A DNA stretch of 64,000 bases from Betaproteobacteria bacterium (GCA_021373185.1 JAJFTF010000017.1:1-64000), one strand, 5' to 3'; counted from the first letter of the stretch, positions 1 to 10,053 are shown. The notes: generated from the letters alone by a model not told the origin. Numbers and translations are program-made.

Positions 1-787
1 CCATGCGCAGCGGTTCCTGCAAATCGTGCGAGGCGACATAGGCGAATTGCTCCAGCTCGGCGTTGGAGCGCGCCAGATCTTCGGTCTTTCTGGTCAGCAC
101 CTGTTGCGCCTGCTTGCGTTCGCTGATGTCGTGGAAGGAAATAACAGCCCCGACGATCTCGCCGTTGCGGTGCATCGGATGGGACGACATGTCAGCCGGG
201 AAGCTGGTGCCGTCGGCGCGCCACAGCAACTGGTCTTCGATGGTGACGTTTTCCCCTTCGCGCAGGGTCGCCAGCGAGCGGCAGTTTTCCATGGGATTGG
301 GGTTGCCGTCGGCCAGGGTGTGGTGGATGGCCGTATGCATGTTCTTGCCGAGGAGGTCTTGTTCCGTGGTGTATCCCAGTATTTTAAGAGCGGCGTGGTT
401 GCAGAAGGTGCAGCGCGCTTCGCGATCGACGCCGTAGATGCCTTCGGCAGTAGAGTCGAGCAGCAGGCGTACCCGCGCTTCGCTTTCCTGCAGCCGGTCG
501 GCGATTGTTTTGAGTTCCTTGAAAATAGGCGTAATGCGTTCAATGCCGACAGCCATGAGTGCCGAAATCATCAGGGCGATCAGTTCGGCATTCATGTTCG
601 GCTGCTTTGCGTGACCGGACGTGAACATTTCAACCAGACTTATGCCGCGTCGGAGCGCCATAAGGATGATCGCTGTCGCGATGAGTCCCCAGGCCAGGCT
701 TTTACCGGTGACCTTGATCAGCCGGAGCGCGAAAAAAACCGCGACAAACTGCAGGATGAGAGAGGCGACCAGGACATAGGTCACCAT
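1..787 (-). CDS. PAS-domain sensor histidine kinase, N-terminal part (cut by window edge)
   Basis: Membrane sensor kinase read leftwards off the window; only about 262 residues are present. The frame opens at ATG 787 after a GGGAG Shine-Dalgarno. It starts with three hydrophobic helices (about residues 2-20, 30-46 and 72-90). A PAS domain with an associated C-terminal strand follows (about 100-230, ending in the typical HDISERK). A short coiled linker then leads into an H-box containing ASHDLQEP, so the phosphoacceptor histidine lies at the very end of the visible part. The ATPase domain is outside the window. The reading frame is hidden by a longer opposite-strand open frame, but the PAS and H-box conservation make the minus strand the coding one. 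Signal and partner regulator are not visible. Confidence 0.85.
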   Translation of the reverse strand, partial: MVTYVLVASLILQFVAVFFALRLIKVTGKSLAWGLIATAIILMALRRGISLVEMFTSGHAKQPNMNAELIALMISALMAVGIERITPIFKELKTIADRLQESEARVRLLLDSTAEGIYGVDREARCTFCNHAALKILGYTTEQDLLGKNMHTAIHHTLADGNPNPMENCRSLATLREGENVTIEDQLLWRADGTSFPADMSSHPMHRNGEIVGAVISFHDISERKQAQQVLTRKTEDLARSNAELEQFAYVASHDLQEPLRM

Positions 788-978
788 TGCGAAGCCGCTC
801 CCGGCGAGGCGGCGATGGCGGGCATCCGGGCAATGGCCGCCAGCATCAGGTTGCAGTGCAACGGGGTGGCGCTATTGTGGGACAGGGGGCGGGTGTCCAT
901 GAAAATATTCCAGATACATGAATTCGGGAAGGCTCTCTACATATTAGCAAGCAGGACGAAAAAGATCACTGCACTGCG

Positions 979-2094
979 CTAGTCGCCCAGATTCGTGCCG
1001 ACATGGCGTGCGCTGAGTATCCACGGGTGATCGGGCGGCACCGTCTTGACCTTGCCGGCGACCTCTTCCAGTTTTACCGCCTTGGCGCCATCGCCTCTGG
1101 CCGCGACCATCACACCGTAGTGCCCTTGGTTAATCAGTTCGGTGCAGGCCGTTCCCAGGCGGGTGGCGAGCAGGCGATCCGCCGCAGAGGGGATGCCGCC
1201 GCGCTGCAGGTGGCCGAGAATGGTGATGCGGGTTTCCAGTCCGGTCAGCAGTTCAAGCTGCTTGGCGAGGCGCACGGTTTTTTCCGCGTATTGGGTTTCC
1301 GGGGCATCCTCGGCCTCCGCTTTCTTGCTTTCCTTGGCCTTGTTGGCGAGTTTTTCTTTCTTTGCGGCCTGCAGCTCTTCGTGTTCCTGCTGCGAAATCG
1401 CCCCTTCGGCCATGGCGACGATGCTGAAGGTTTTGCCACGGCGGCTGCGTTCGCGGATCGCTTCGGCCACGCTTTCCACTGCGTAGGGGATTTCCGGGAT
1501 CAGGATCACGTCCGCGCCGCCGGCGATGCCTGCCCCCAGCGCCAGCCAGCCGGCACGGTGGCCCATGATCTCCACCACGATGATGCGGTGATGGCTGTGC
1601 GCCGTGCTGTGCAGGCGGTCGATAGCGTCGGTTGCGATGCCGAGCGCGGTGTCGAAGCCGAACGTGATGTCGGTCATGGCGACGTCGTTGTCGATGGTTT
1701 TCGGCAGGGTGATGATGTTGAGGCCCTTGTCCTTCAGGCGCAGGGCGTTTTTCTGGGTGCCGCCGCCGCCCAGGCAGACCAGCACGTCGAGATGGTTGTC
1801 GTGGTAATTGCCGACGATCACATCGGTCATGTCGACCACCTTGCCGCCAACCGGCATGCGGTGCGGCTTGTCGCGGCTGGTGCCGAGGAGGGTGCCGCCG
1901 CGAGTCAGGATGTCCGACAGATTGCTGGCATCCAGCGCCATCGTGCGGTTTTCCATCAGGCCGCGAAAGCCGTCGCGAAAGCCGATGATCTGCATGCCGT
2001 AATGGTTCAGCGCCGCCTTGCCGACGCCGCGGATGGCTGCATTCAAGCCGGGGCTGTCGCCGCCGGAGGTAAGAATTCCAATGTATTTCGTCAT
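979..2094 (-). CDS. 6-phosphofructokinase family protein, atypical active site
   Basis: Phosphofructokinase-family enzyme (fructose 6-phosphate to fructose 1,6-bisphosphate). The N-terminal loop [11 protein letters not shown] and the catalytic TIDND segment (Asp135) are intact. Two positions that decide the phosphoryl donor are unusual. The normal GGDG loop reads GGGGT (109-113), and a lysine (Lys132) replaces the glycine just before TIDND. Lysine there is characteristic of pyrophosphate-dependent or mixed-substrate enzymes, so PPi use is possible and reversible action in a Calvin-cycle organism is plausible. A Lys/Glu-rich insertion of about 39 residues (234-272) makes it longer (371 aa) than the roughly 320-aa bacterial ATP enzymes. 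It is a single gene, divergent from the hydrolase on its right. The family is secure; the donor is inference. Confidence 0.9.
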   Translation of the reverse strand: MTKYIGILTSGGDSPGLNAAIRGVGKAALNHYGMQIIGFRDGFRGLMENRTMALDASNLSDILTRGGTLLGTSRDKPHRMPVGGKVVDMTDVIVGNYHDNHLDVLVCLGGGGTQKNALRLKDKGLNIITLPKTIDNDVAMTDITFGFDTALGIATDAIDRLHSTAHSHHRIIVVEIMGHRAGWLALGAGIAGGADVILIPEIPYAVESVAEAIRERSRRGKTFSIVAMAEGAISQQEHEELQAAKKEKLANKAKESKKAEAEDAPETQYAEKTVRLAKQLELLTGLETRITILGHLQRGGIPSAADRLLATRLGTACTELINQGHYGVMVAARGDGAKAVKLEEVAGKVKTVPPDHPWILSARHVGTNLGD

Positions 2095-2192
2095 GCGAGG
2101 TTTGCCCTTTGTACGAGTTGGAATATCATCGGCGATAAGCGTCTACCGGTCAATCCGTTGACTTTTTTGTTTTCCGGCTGAAAGGAAAATCC

Positions 2193-2951
2193 ATGCGTTT
2201 TTTTGCGATCATCTTGCTGTCGTTGTTTGCCCTGACCGCTTCCGCCGCCGATTATGTGCGGGAACAAAAATGGGCGGACGAAGTCGTGCCATCCATCGTG
2301 GTGGGCGACCCGGTTTATCTCGGGCCGGTAAACGGCCACAAATTTCTCGCGCTATATACTGAAGCCGCCAAGCCGAAAACGGCGGTGATAGTGGTTCACG
2401 GCCTGGGCGTGCATCCCGACTGGAACCTGATCGGCGTGCTGCGCAGCGGCTTGGCGGAGCAGGGCTACACCACGCTTTCCGTGCAGATGCCGGTGCTCGC
2501 TGCAGATGCCGCCGCAGCATCTTATTCGGCCACCTTCGACGAGGCTGCCGGGCGGCTCAAGGCCGCGGTCGAGTTTCTCCGGGGCAAAGGTTACCGCACC
2601 ATCGCCATCGTCTCGCACAGCATGGGCTCGCGCATGAGTCTGACCTACCTTGAACGGAATCCGGCTGCGCCAGTCAAAACTTGGGTGGCGATCGGCATGC
2701 CGACAAGCGGGGGGTATGGCAAGGTCGTGATCCCGGTGCTGGATCTGTATGGCGCAAACGACCTGCCGGCGGTGCTTAAGGGCGCCAGGCGGCGCGCGGA
2801 TTCTTTCAGGGTGAAAGGCTCGGAACAGATTGCCGTGCCGCAGACCGACCATTTCTTCAATCAGCGCGATGTCGAACTGGTGAAGACCGTGAAGGATTAT
2901 CTGGACAAGGTGTTGGCCGATTGCATGTCGTGCAAACCGGGAGGTGAATGA
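2193..2951 (+). CDS. Secreted alpha/beta-hydrolase-fold protein (DUF3530-like)
   Basis: 252-aa protein with a clear signal peptide (residues 1-18, cleavage near ASA-AD), so it probably acts in the periplasm. The fold is recognisable from the strand VIVVHGLG (about 66-73), the nucleophile elbow SHSMGS (serine near 141) and a late histidine in the QTDHFF segment. An acidic residue near GAND completes a plausible triad. The overall pattern resembles the DUF3530 group of uncharacterised hydrolases; the substrate is unknown. Its stop overlaps the start of the next gene (ATGA arrangement), so the two are probably translationally coupled. Confidence 0.8.
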   Translation: MRFFAIILLSLFALTASAADYVREQKWADEVVPSIVVGDPVYLGPVNGHKFLALYTEAAKPKTAVIVVHGLGVHPDWNLIGVLRSGLAEQGYTTLSVQMPVLAADAAAASYSATFDEAAGRLKAAVEFLRGKGYRTIAIVSHSMGSRMSLTYLERNPAAPVKTWVAIGMPTSGGYGKVVIPVLDLYGANDLPAVLKGARRRADSFRVKGSEQIAVPQTDHFFNQRDVELVKTVKDYLDKVLADCMSCKPGGE

Positions 2952-3394
2952 TGCAGATCAAGGCGCTTGGACATGCGGTGCTCAGGGTGCGCAACCTGGA
3001 GCGCTCGCTGGCGTTTTACCGGGATGTGCTCGGCATGCGCGAGGTTGCGCGTTACCGCGGCAAGATGGTGTTCTTTTCCCTCGGCGCCAACCACCATGAC
3101 CTGGGGCTGATGGAGATCGGCACGCAGGCGGTTGACGCCGATCCCGGCGCGGTGGGGCTTTACCATCTGGCGTTCAAGGTCGGCGATAGCCTGGACGAAT
3201 TGCGGGCGGTCAAGGCCGAGCTGGAAGCGAGCGGCGTGGAAATTCTCGGCATGTCCGACCATCGGGTCTCGCAGTCGCTTTATATTGTCGATCCCGATGG
3301 CATCGAGCTGGAGCTTTACGTCGATGCCGATCCGGCCTTGTGGCGCGCCGACCCGGCGGCGGTGGCCCACATCGGGCCGCTGAGTCTGGCGTAG
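2948..3394 (+). CDS. VOC (glyoxalase/dioxygenase superfamily) protein
   Basis: 148-aa vicinal-oxygen-chelate protein made of two beta-alpha-beta-beta-beta modules. The first metal-ligand candidate is the histidine in LGHAVLRV near the N-terminus. Others are the histidine in YHLAFKV (about 73) and the glutamate in DPDGIELELY (about 122), which match the usual H/H/E pattern. This resembles small catechol-dioxygenase-like or glyoxalase-like VOC proteins, but the reaction cannot be named. ATG 2948 overlaps the stop of the upstream hydrolase. It converges on cbbO with only 8 bp between the two genes. Confidence 0.85.
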   Translation: MMQIKALGHAVLRVRNLERSLAFYRDVLGMREVARYRGKMVFFSLGANHHDLGLMEIGTQAVDADPGAVGLYHLAFKVGDSLDELRAVKAELEASGVEILGMSDHRVSQSLYIVDPDGIELELYVDADPALWRADPAAVAHIGPLSLA

Positions 3395-3402
3395 GTCTAC
3401 GC

Positions 3403-5667
3403 CTATTTCGTCAGCGCCATGAACAGTTCCGGCAGGCGCTCCGGCAGGCGCTGGATGTTGTCGATGACAGTGTACTGCTTGCCGAAAATGTCGCTGACGT
3501 ATTCGTCCGCCTTCGGGTCGAGATTGATGCAGTAGGCATATATCCCCTGGCCGTCCAGTTCCTTCACCGCGCGGCGGGCGTCCTCGATCAGGACGCGGCC
3601 ATCCTTGGTATCCACGTCCGCCGGTTCGCCGTCGGTCAGGATCAGCATCAGTTTCTTGTCGGCCTTCTGGTTTTCGAGATAGTGCGCGGCGTGGCGCATC
3701 GCCGCGCCCATGCGGGTCGAATACTGCGCGTCCATCGCCGCCAGCCGGCCTTTCACCTGGTCGTCCCATTTCTCGCTGTAGCCCTTGATGTGCAGGTAGC
3801 GCACATCGTGGCGGGTATTCGAGTGGAAACCGCCGATGGCAAATGGATCGCCCAGTTTGTCCACCGCCCAGGCCAGCAGCGACACCGCTTCCTGGCTTAG
3901 TTCGAGGACGGTCTGCTCGGTGCCCGCGACTTTTTCGTTGAGCGATTCCGACAAGTCCAGCAGCAGCATCACCGCAATGTCGCGGCCACTGGTTTTGTGG
4001 CTCATGTTGATGCGCGGGTCGGGCATGGCGCCGCCCTTGAAGTCGATCAGCGAACGCAGCGCCACGTCGAGATCGAGTTCGCTGCCTTCTTCCTGATAGC
4101 GGATGCGTACTTTGTCCTGCGGCTTGAGCAAGTCGAGCAGGCGTTTCAGGCGCTTGGCCAGTGCGGCGTTCTTGGCCAGCAGTTGGTCGATGTCTGCCCC
4201 GTTGCCTTGCGGGTGCAAGGCTTCGTAAACGCTCACCCAGTCCGGGCGGTAAGTCTGGCTGGTGTAATCCCATTCCGGGTAGTGGCGCGGCGGCAGGCCC
4301 TTGAGTTCTTCGGTCAGCTCGACTTTGCTTTGTTGGTCGAAGGCCTCTTCCTCGTCGCCTTCCTCGATGAATTTCCACATCTGGCGATTGTCGTCGCGGT
4401 AATCCACCACGGTGTCCAGAAAATGGATGTTGGGCAACTGGTCGCTCTGCAGGCGGGTTTTTGCGCCGAAAGCGATCGCCAGATCGACCATTTGCTCGGT
4501 GCCGGACTCGCCCTGTTCCATCAGGGCATGGAAGCGCCGGGCGAACTCGACGATGTCGGGATTGAGGTAGGGGTGGCCCGGATCGAGAATGGCGCGGGAC
4601 AACATCGTCAGCCGGTGACGCAGGCAGGACGCCGTTTTCGGGTCGCAAGCATGTTCTTCCGGTACCGGGTGCAACGCCTGAAAGAGGCGGCGCAGGCCGG
4701 GATATTCGCGCATCGCCAGGCATTCCACGCGCGAGTCTTCGAGCAGCTCCACCGCCATGCGCTGGAACGGGCTCAGGTTGTCGGCGAAGACCGCCGTGGT
4801 CCAGCGCTTGTGGCCGACGATGTGCGCCAGCACGGCGCGGTAGCGATCCAGGCCGCTGACGCCGTGGGCATCGTCGTAAACATCCGGCAGGCGGATGCCG
4901 AGCTGGTCGTAGTAGGGAACCGGCTTGCGCAGTTCGTCGAAGTGCAGCGAATAGGGCACGAAATGGTCGCTATCCCGCCACAGCCCGCGCAGGTACAGGT
5001 CGAGCTTGCGCTCGTGGTCGACCAGCAGCGTGCCGCTCCGCTCGCGCTGGATGACAGCGCGGCTGTCGGACGATTGCAGGCGGAAATAATCTTCCTGCCG
5101 CTCGGGATGGTCGCCGTAATTGCGGATGCCGTAATCCACCCAGTTTTTCAGGCCGTGGATGGAAAGCTGGCCCAGCAAAAATGGAATCTGTTTGAAAAAT
5201 TCCGGCAGGCCGGGGCTGGGGAAAGTCTGGTGGATGCCGTGGATCGAACCGGTGGTGCGCGCCATGAAATCCAGCACCAGATCGAGGTAGCACTGCATCT
5301 GTTCGACCGAGCGCAGACGGCGCGCGGCGGCGGCCAAAGATTGCAGGAATGGCACGATAGCCTTGCCGTTGGGCGATTTGTACATCTTGCGGATGGCATC
5401 CATCACCGGCGCCAGCGCGGCTTCGCCTGCGGTTTCGGCCACCGCGGGCCACTCTTCGAGGAAGATCAGGATCGGCTCGGCGCCGTGCCCCATTTTGCCG
5501 AGGAAGCGCGCATTCTCCAGATAGGCATGCACGCCTTCCTTGGACAGCGCCGCCAACGCCTCGGCCATGCATTCCTCGAAGACCTGGCCGACTTGCTCGA
5601 AGCCGCAGTCGAGCTGTTGCCAGAACGCCTGGATTTGCGGGTGCTGCATGGTTTTAGCTTCGGCCAC
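3403..5667 (-). CDS. cbbO: RuBisCO activase subunit CbbO (VWA-domain protein)
   Basis: 754-aa partner of the AAA+ ATPase CbbQ. CbbO docks on inhibited RuBisCO and CbbQ remodels it to release tight-binding sugar phosphates. The N-terminal ~550 residues are the CbbO/NorD-type helical region. The C-terminal ~190 residues are a von Willebrand A domain with a MIDAS motif DLSES (about 571-575) and the later LTDGEPAD segment. The chosen start is GTG 5667, preceded by GAGG at good spacing; ATG 5649 is an alternative. It follows cbbQ by 11 bp in the same direction, so the two are co-transcribed. The presence of form II cbbM nearby fits the Q2O2 type of activase. Confidence 0.95.
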   Translation of the reverse strand: MAEAKTMQHPQIQAFWQQLDCGFEQVGQVFEECMAEALAALSKEGVHAYLENARFLGKMGHGAEPILIFLEEWPAVAETAGEAALAPVMDAIRKMYKSPNGKAIVPFLQSLAAAARRLRSVEQMQCYLDLVLDFMARTTGSIHGIHQTFPSPGLPEFFKQIPFLLGQLSIHGLKNWVDYGIRNYGDHPERQEDYFRLQSSDSRAVIQRERSGTLLVDHERKLDLYLRGLWRDSDHFVPYSLHFDELRKPVPYYDQLGIRLPDVYDDAHGVSGLDRYRAVLAHIVGHKRWTTAVFADNLSPFQRMAVELLEDSRVECLAMREYPGLRRLFQALHPVPEEHACDPKTASCLRHRLTMLSRAILDPGHPYLNPDIVEFARRFHALMEQGESGTEQMVDLAIAFGAKTRLQSDQLPNIHFLDTVVDYRDDNRQMWKFIEEGDEEEAFDQQSKVELTEELKGLPPRHYPEWDYTSQTYRPDWVSVYEALHPQGNGADIDQLLAKNAALAKRLKRLLDLLKPQDKVRIRYQEEGSELDLDVALRSLIDFKGGAMPDPRINMSHKTSGRDIAVMLLLDLSESLNEKVAGTEQTVLELSQEAVSLLAWAVDKLGDPFAIGGFHSNTRHDVRYLHIKGYSEKWDDQVKGRLAAMDAQYSTRMGAAMRHAAHYLENQKADKKLMLILTDGEPADVDTKDGRVLIEDARRAVKELDGQGIYAYCINLDPKADEYVSDIFGKQYTVIDNIQRLPERLPELFMALTK

Positions 5668-5678
5668 GTCGGGTCGCC

Positions 5679-6482
5679 TCAGGCAAACACGGCGTCGATG
5701 GCGTGATCTAGCGTATCGCGGATGTCCGCGTCGTCGGTGATGGGTCGCACCAGCGCCATGCGGCAGGCGTCGCGCGGCGCAACGCCGCCCTTGATCAGGG
5801 TGGCGGCATAGACCAGCAGGCGCGTCGAAATCCCTTCGTCGAGGCCGTGCCCCTTGAGGTTGCGCGCGGTCGTGCCGATTTTCACCAGCTTGGCCGCCAT
5901 GGCTTCATCCATGCCGGTTTCCCTGGCGACGATGCCGGTTTCCAGGGCAGCATCGGGATAATCGAACTCGAACGCGGTAAAGCGCTGCTTGGTGGATTGC
6001 TTCAAATCCTTCATCAGGTTCTGGTAGCCCGGATTGTAGGAAATCACCAGCTGGAAATCGGGATGCGCCTGGAGCAGCTCGCCTTTTTTGTCCAAGGGCA
6101 GGGTGCGGCGATGGTCGGTCAGTGGGTGGATCACCACCGTGGTGTCCTGGCGCGCTTCGACGATTTCATCCAGATAGCAGATCGCGCCGATGCGCGCGGC
6201 GGTGGTCAGCGGGCCGTCCAGCCAGCGCGTGCCGTTGGCGTCGAGCAGATAGCGCCCGACCAGGTCGGACGCCGTCATGTCCTCGTTGCAGGCCACGGTA
6301 ATCAGCGGCTTGTTGAGTTTCCACGCCATGTATTCGATAAAGCGCGACTTGCCGCAACCGGTCGGGCCTTTCACCATCACCGGCAGGCGCGCCGCGTAGG
6401 CCGCTTCGTAAAGCGCCACCTCGTTGCTTTGAACTTGATAGAACGGCTCTGTGTGAACCTTGTACTGGTCTTTATCGGTCAT
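5679..6482 (-). CDS. cbbQ: RuBisCO activase ATPase CbbQ (MoxR-type AAA+)
   Basis: About 267-aa AAA+ ATPase that works with CbbO to reactivate RuBisCO. Walker A is GPTGCGKS (about residues 39-46) and Walker B is CYLDEI (about 102-107). A sensor/arginine region follows, and the C-terminal helices are those of the MoxR/CbbQ/NorQ clade. The longest open frame begins at ATG 6503, but a GGAG sequence sits just before the double ATG at 6485/6482, and the CbbQ-like sequence begins there, so I place the start at 6482. It is immediately upstream of cbbO and downstream of the diguanylate cyclase gene (35 bp to that gene's stop). NorQ is the close alternative, but linkage to cbbM settles it. Confidence 0.95.
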   Translation of the reverse strand: MTDKDQYKVHTEPFYQVQSNEVALYEAAYAARLPVMVKGPTGCGKSRFIEYMAWKLNKPLITVACNEDMTASDLVGRYLLDANGTRWLDGPLTTAARIGAICYLDEIVEARQDTTVVIHPLTDHRRTLPLDKKGELLQAHPDFQLVISYNPGYQNLMKDLKQSTKQRFTAFEFDYPDAALETGIVARETGMDEAMAAKLVKIGTTARNLKGHGLDEGISTRLLVYAATLIKGGVAPRDACRMALVRPITDDADIRDTLDHAIDAVFA

Positions 6483-6517
6483 CATTTTCTCCATACTCGT
6501 CATTTGCGTGCGTAGTG

Positions 6518-7447
6518 CTAACGGCAGACCACGCGGTTTCTGCCCGAATTCTTGGCTTCATACAGTGCCTCGTCCGCCCTCGCGATGACGGTCTCGGCAT
6601 CGTCGCCGTCGGCAGTCGTCGTCACGCCGACGCTGACAGTCACCGGAATGGGTGCTGTGCTGCGCTTGGTATGAATCTCCATTTCCGCGGTGATTTTTCT
6701 GATGCGCTCGGCGACTGGCTCGGCATCCTTCATGCCGGTCTCGGGTAGTATCATCGCGAACTCTTCCCCGCCGAAGCGGCCTACCTTGTCAGCGTCCCTC
6801 ATCATCGACTGGCATGCTGCCGCGAAGGATTTGAGCACCTCGTCGCCGGTCGGGTGGCCCCATTGGTCGTTGATTTTCTTGAAATGGTCAATGTCCATCA
6901 TCAGGAAAGACAGCGGGTGTTTGTAACGCTGTCCCCGCTTGATTTCCTCCTCCAGCGAATCAAGGATGGTGCGCCGGTTGTACAGGCCGGTCAGCGGATC
7001 TTCGCTGGATAGCTTCATCAGGCTGGCTTCCAGCGCCTTCCTTTTGGTGATGTCGGTGAATGTTCTGACAAACCCTTTTCCGGGCAACGGATTGTGGGTC
7101 AGCAGGCACCAGCGCGGCTCATTGTTGATTAGCTGGGGAAATTCAAATTCGAAAGTGGCCGGCTCGTCGAGTTGATAGATGGCGTAGTCCAGCATCTGCT
7201 GGTCTTGCCCGGTCGTGGCGGCCCATATTTTCAGGATATCCCGGAAGTCGACGCCCAGTTCGACTGTGCCGTGCGGCAGTTGAAACATCGCCTCGAAATG
7301 TCGGTTGAACGCCAATGTGCGATAGTCCGGCCCGACCACCACCATTCCCTGCGTGATGTGATCCAGAACAATATTCAGAACGTCCGCTGGCTGGGAAAAA
7401 TGGCTCTTGTCGAACGATTTCCTTTTTTCGCCAGATTCATCCGCCAT
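6518..7447 (-). CDS. PAS-GGDEF diguanylate cyclase in the RuBisCO cluster
   Basis: Makes cyclic-di-GMP from two GTP. A PAS domain (about residues 25-130) precedes a complete GGDEF domain. The A-site is GGEEF (226-230), and an intact RxxD inhibitory site lies five residues before it (217-220), so the enzyme should be active and product-inhibited. There is no membrane segment, so the signal is probably cytoplasmic. The start is taken at ATG 7447, which has an AAGGGA Shine-Dalgarno; an upstream TTG at 7477 and ATG 7462 are weaker. The gene lies between the cbbM terminator and cbbQ and is only 35 bp from cbbQ, which suggests joint transcription with cbbQO. Confidence 0.93.
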   Translation of the reverse strand: MADESGEKRKSFDKSHFSQPADVLNIVLDHITQGMVVVGPDYRTLAFNRHFEAMFQLPHGTVELGVDFRDILKIWAATTGQDQQMLDYAIYQLDEPATFEFEFPQLINNEPRWCLLTHNPLPGKGFVRTFTDITKRKALEASLMKLSSEDPLTGLYNRRTILDSLEEEIKRGQRYKHPLSFLMMDIDHFKKINDQWGHPTGDEVLKSFAAACQSMMRDADKVGRFGGEEFAMILPETGMKDAEPVAERIRKITAEMEIHTKRSTAPIPVTVSVGVTTTADGDDAETVIARADEALYEAKNSGRNRVVCR

Positions 7448-7601
7448 GATATTTCCCTTCATCTTTCCGGTTTCCAACGATCTTCCTTGAGCGGCCTTGC
7501 GTTTGCCGTCACCCGTTCATGAGCTTCGGCATTGGCGACAAGTGTAAATCGTATGCCAAAGACGTCTCCGCCAGTTGATGGCATTGGAAGGGGCTTCGCG
7601 G

Positions 7602-7629
7602 AAAAAAACGCCCCCAGCAAGTGGGGGCG
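7602..7629 (-). terminator. Intrinsic terminator after cbbM
   Basis: Perfect 7-bp GC stem (arms 7609-7615 and 7623-7629, cgccccc/gggggcg) with a 7-nt loop. On the minus strand it is followed by seven T (7608-7602). It lies 30 bp past the cbbM stop and separates cbbM from the downstream cyclase-cbbQ-cbbO genes, so RuBisCO can be made in excess of its activase. Confidence 0.9.
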
Positions 7630-7659
7630 CATTTCGCTGCTTTGCTGTGAAGCTCGTGC

Positions 7660-9039
7660 TTACTTGTGCACGCCCAGCTTTTCGCGCCAGCCGGGGAAAA
7701 TCTTGTCGGCATCTTTCGGGAACGACTCGAAAGCGCGGGCAAATTCCTTGTGCTCCTTGGCCCACTGGATCGGGTCGGCACCGGCCTTCCAGCAATCGTA
7801 AGCCTGGCGCAGCGAGATCGCGCCGGCAGCCGGGCTGTCGATGTGGCCGTAGGAGCCGCCGCCAGCGGTGTTGATCACGTTGCCGTGGCCGAGGTTCTCG
7901 AAGAAGCCTGGCAGGCGCAGCGCGTTCATGCCGCCGGAGATGATCGGGGTGGTGGGCTTCATGCCGAACCACTTCTGGAAGTAGACCGGGCCTTGGCACT
8001 CGTCGCGCTCGATCATGTAAGCGATGATCTTGTCGTCGCCTTCACCTTCCATCTTGCCGTAGCCCATGGTGCCGACGTGGATGCCGGAAGCACCTTGCAG
8101 ACGGGACATTTTCGCCAGGACAAACGCGGTGTAACCACGCTTGGCGGACGGCGAAGTCACCATGCCGTGGCCGGCGCGGTGGTAGTGCAGGTACTGGTTG
8201 GGGTACTGGCGACGAGCGGTGGTGACCATGCCGGGGCCGCCGACGAAACCGTCGACCAGGAAGGCCAGCTTGTCAGCATCAGGGCCGAAGGTTTCCAGCG
8301 CGAAATCGGCGCGGGCGCACATTTCGTAGTGGTCGTCGGCGGTGATGTTCATGGAGAACAGTTTGGCCTGGCCGGTTTCGTCCTGGGCGCGCTTCATCGA
8401 GTCATAGACCAGCGGCAGCACTTTCTTGATCGGGGCGAAAACCTGGTTGCCTTGCGGTTCGTCGTTCTTGATGAAGTCGCCGCCCAGCCAGAACTGGTAA
8501 GCCGCCTTGGCAAACGGCTCAGGACGCAAGCCCAGCTTCGGCTTGATGATGGTGCCGGAGATGTAGCCGCCGTTAACTACCGGGCGACCGAGGATGCGCC
8601 ACAGGTCGGAGATGTCCTTGGCCGGGCCGTCGAACATCTGAATGACGCGGTCGGGCATGTAGAAGTCGATCATCTTGGCGTGCTCGATGTCGCCCATGCC
8701 CTGGTTGTTGCCGATGACCAGGGTCAGGAAGGAAACCAGCATGAAGCGGCCGTCGGTGACGTTGCGGTCGAACAGGTCGATCGGGTAAGCGATCCGCATG
8801 TCTTCCTTGGCTTCGTCGATGTGATAGACCAGCGCGTCCACGCCCTTGGTGAAGTCATCGGTGGTGGATACTTCGACGTTGGTGCCGGTGGAGGATTCGG
8901 CGGCGAAGTGAGCGGCTGCTTCCAGGTAGCCGGTGCCGGCCTTGGGCTTCATCTTGTAAGCGACGAGGATGTGCTTGCCGCCCTTGATCAGGTCTTCTTC
9001 TTTCAGACTCAGATCGGCATAACGATTCGATTGATCCAT
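7660..9039 (-). CDS. cbbM: Ribulose-1,5-bisphosphate carboxylase/oxygenase, form II
   Basis: 459-aa form II RuBisCO, the CO2-fixing enzyme of the Calvin cycle, acting as a large-subunit-only oligomer. Numbering agrees exactly with the well-known Rhodospirillum enzyme: catalytic Lys166 in IIKPKLGLR, carbamylated Lys191 in [11 protein letters not shown], and loop-6 Lys329 in TMGYGKMEG. There is no small-subunit gene. A GAGAGGAAAC Shine-Dalgarno precedes ATG 9039. The gene has its own upstream operator and its own terminator. Form II enzymes have poor CO2/O2 discrimination, which fits a micro-oxic or CO2-rich habitat; no form I genes occur in this window. Confidence 0.98.
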   Translation of the reverse strand: MDQSNRYADLSLKEEDLIKGGKHILVAYKMKPKAGTGYLEAAAHFAAESSTGTNVEVSTTDDFTKGVDALVYHIDEAKEDMRIAYPIDLFDRNVTDGRFMLVSFLTLVIGNNQGMGDIEHAKMIDFYMPDRVIQMFDGPAKDISDLWRILGRPVVNGGYISGTIIKPKLGLRPEPFAKAAYQFWLGGDFIKNDEPQGNQVFAPIKKVLPLVYDSMKRAQDETGQAKLFSMNITADDHYEMCARADFALETFGPDADKLAFLVDGFVGGPGMVTTARRQYPNQYLHYHRAGHGMVTSPSAKRGYTAFVLAKMSRLQGASGIHVGTMGYGKMEGEGDDKIIAYMIERDECQGPVYFQKWFGMKPTTPIISGGMNALRLPGFFENLGHGNVINTAGGGSYGHIDSPAAGAISLRQAYDCWKAGADPIQWAKEHKEFARAFESFPKDADKIFPGWREKLGVHK

Positions 9040-9087
9040 CAGTGTTTCCTCTCAAAAAAACTGGTTAGTGAATTAGGTACTGGGTTA

Positions 9088-9154
9088 ACTATACGAATAT
9101 TTAATCATAAATAATATTAAATAATTATTATGATAACGATAAGCCATTGCTTAT
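9088..9154 (-). promoter_or_regulatory. cbbM promoter with LysR-type (CbbR) operator
   Basis: Reading the minus strand, an inverted repeat ATAAG-N6-CTTAT (9139-9154) lies about 46 bp before a -10-like TATAGT (9093-9088). The dyad would therefore be centred about 65 bp upstream of the transcription start, the classic recognition-site position for LysR-type activators. The same dyad with the same 6-bp spacer occurs in front of cbbR. The intervening DNA is very AT-rich. That CbbR is the binding protein is inferred. Confidence 0.6.
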
Positions 9155-9171
9155 GGTGTGCTGTGCGTTGC

Positions 9172-10053
9172 TTATCCGGCCAGCCGGGTCAGCGCCTCGC
9201 GGTATTTTTCCGCAGTTTTCGCCGCTACTTCGGCAGGCAGTTCCGGTGCGGGCGGCTTCTTGTTCCAGCCGACGCTTTCCAGCCAGTCGCGCACATACTG
9301 CTTGTCAAAGCTGGGCGGGTTGGAACCGGGCACATACTGGTCGGCGGGCCAGAAGCGGGAGGAGTCCGGCGTCAGCGCCTCGTCGATCAGGTAAAGCTTG
9401 CCCTGTGCGTCCTGGCCGAATTCGAACTTGGTGTCGGCGATGATGATGCCCTTGGTCAGCGCGTACGCCGCCGCCTCTTTGTACAGTGCAATGGCGGCAG
9501 CGCTCACTTCGGCGGCGAGCGCCTTGCCGAGCAGTTCCTCGGCCTTGGCGAAGCTGATATTTTCGTCGTGAGCGCCCACTTCCGCCTTGGTGGATGGGGT
9601 GAAGATCGGCTCTGGCAGCCGATCCGCTTCTTTCAGTCCGGCAGGTAGGGGGATGCCGCAGACGCTGCCTTGGCTCTTGTATTCCTTCCAGCCCGAGCCG
9701 ACCAGATAGCCGCGCACGATGGCTTCGATCGGCAGCGGCTTGAGGCGGCGCACCACGGTGGCACGGCCAGCCACTTGTTCGCGCTCGTCGTCGGCAACCA
9801 GCGATTCCGGCGCGATGCCGGTCAACTGGTTGGGCAGGATGTGGCCGAGCTTGGCGAACCAGAAATCGGAGATGCTGGTCAGTACCTTGCCCTTGTCCGG
9901 GATCGGCGTCGGCAGCACCACGTCGAAGGCCGACAGGCGGTCGGTGGTGACGATCAACAAGCGCTCGTCGTCGACCGCGTAAATGTCGCGCACCTTGCCA
10001 CGGTTGAGCAGGGTCAGGCTCTTGATGCTGGAATTGAATATGGGTGCGGTCAT
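9172..10053 (-). CDS. purC: SAICAR synthetase (purine biosynthesis)
   Basis: Phosphoribosylaminoimidazole-succinocarboxamide synthase, which joins CAIR and aspartate using ATP in purine biosynthesis. Recognisable segments are [14 protein letters not shown] at the N-terminus, [23 protein letters not shown] and EFGQDAQG, covering the whole SAICAR synthetase fold (about 293 aa). The start is placed at ATG 10053, which has AAGGAA upstream, rather than at the longer frame start 10107. The gene separates cbbM from its presumed regulator cbbR and is divergent from cbbR, so its promoter shares the operator region at 10119-10162. Confidence 0.95.
   Translation of the reverse strand: MTAPIFNSSIKSLTLLNRGKVRDIYAVDDERLLIVTTDRLSAFDVVLPTPIPDKGKVLTSISDFWFAKLGHILPNQLTGIAPESLVADDEREQVAGRATVVRRLKPLPIEAIVRGYLVGSGWKEYKSQGSVCGIPLPAGLKEADRLPEPIFTPSTKAEVGAHDENISFAKAEELLGKALAAEVSAAAIALYKEAAAYALTKGIIIADTKFEFGQDAQGKLYLIDEALTPDSSRFWPADQYVPGSNPPSFDKQYVRDWLESVGWNKKPPAPELPAEVAAKTAEKYREALTRLAG

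Noticed and set aside
26..982. 318-codon plus-strand open frame at the left edge
   Set aside because: The minus strand encodes membrane helices, a PAS domain and an H-box in good order; the plus-strand product has none.
2897..4723. 608-codon minus-strand open frame overlapping the VOC and cbbO genes
   Set aside because: It is the wrong frame of cbbO running through to the antisense of the VOC gene; rich in Arg/Pro without motifs.
3997..5706. 569-codon open frame antisense to cbbO
   Set aside because: Composition artefact of GC-rich third positions; the opposite strand encodes a full CbbO with a VWA domain.
7666..9114. 482-codon open frame antisense to cbbM
   Set aside because: cbbM matches form II RuBisCO at every catalytic residue; the antisense frame is a shadow.
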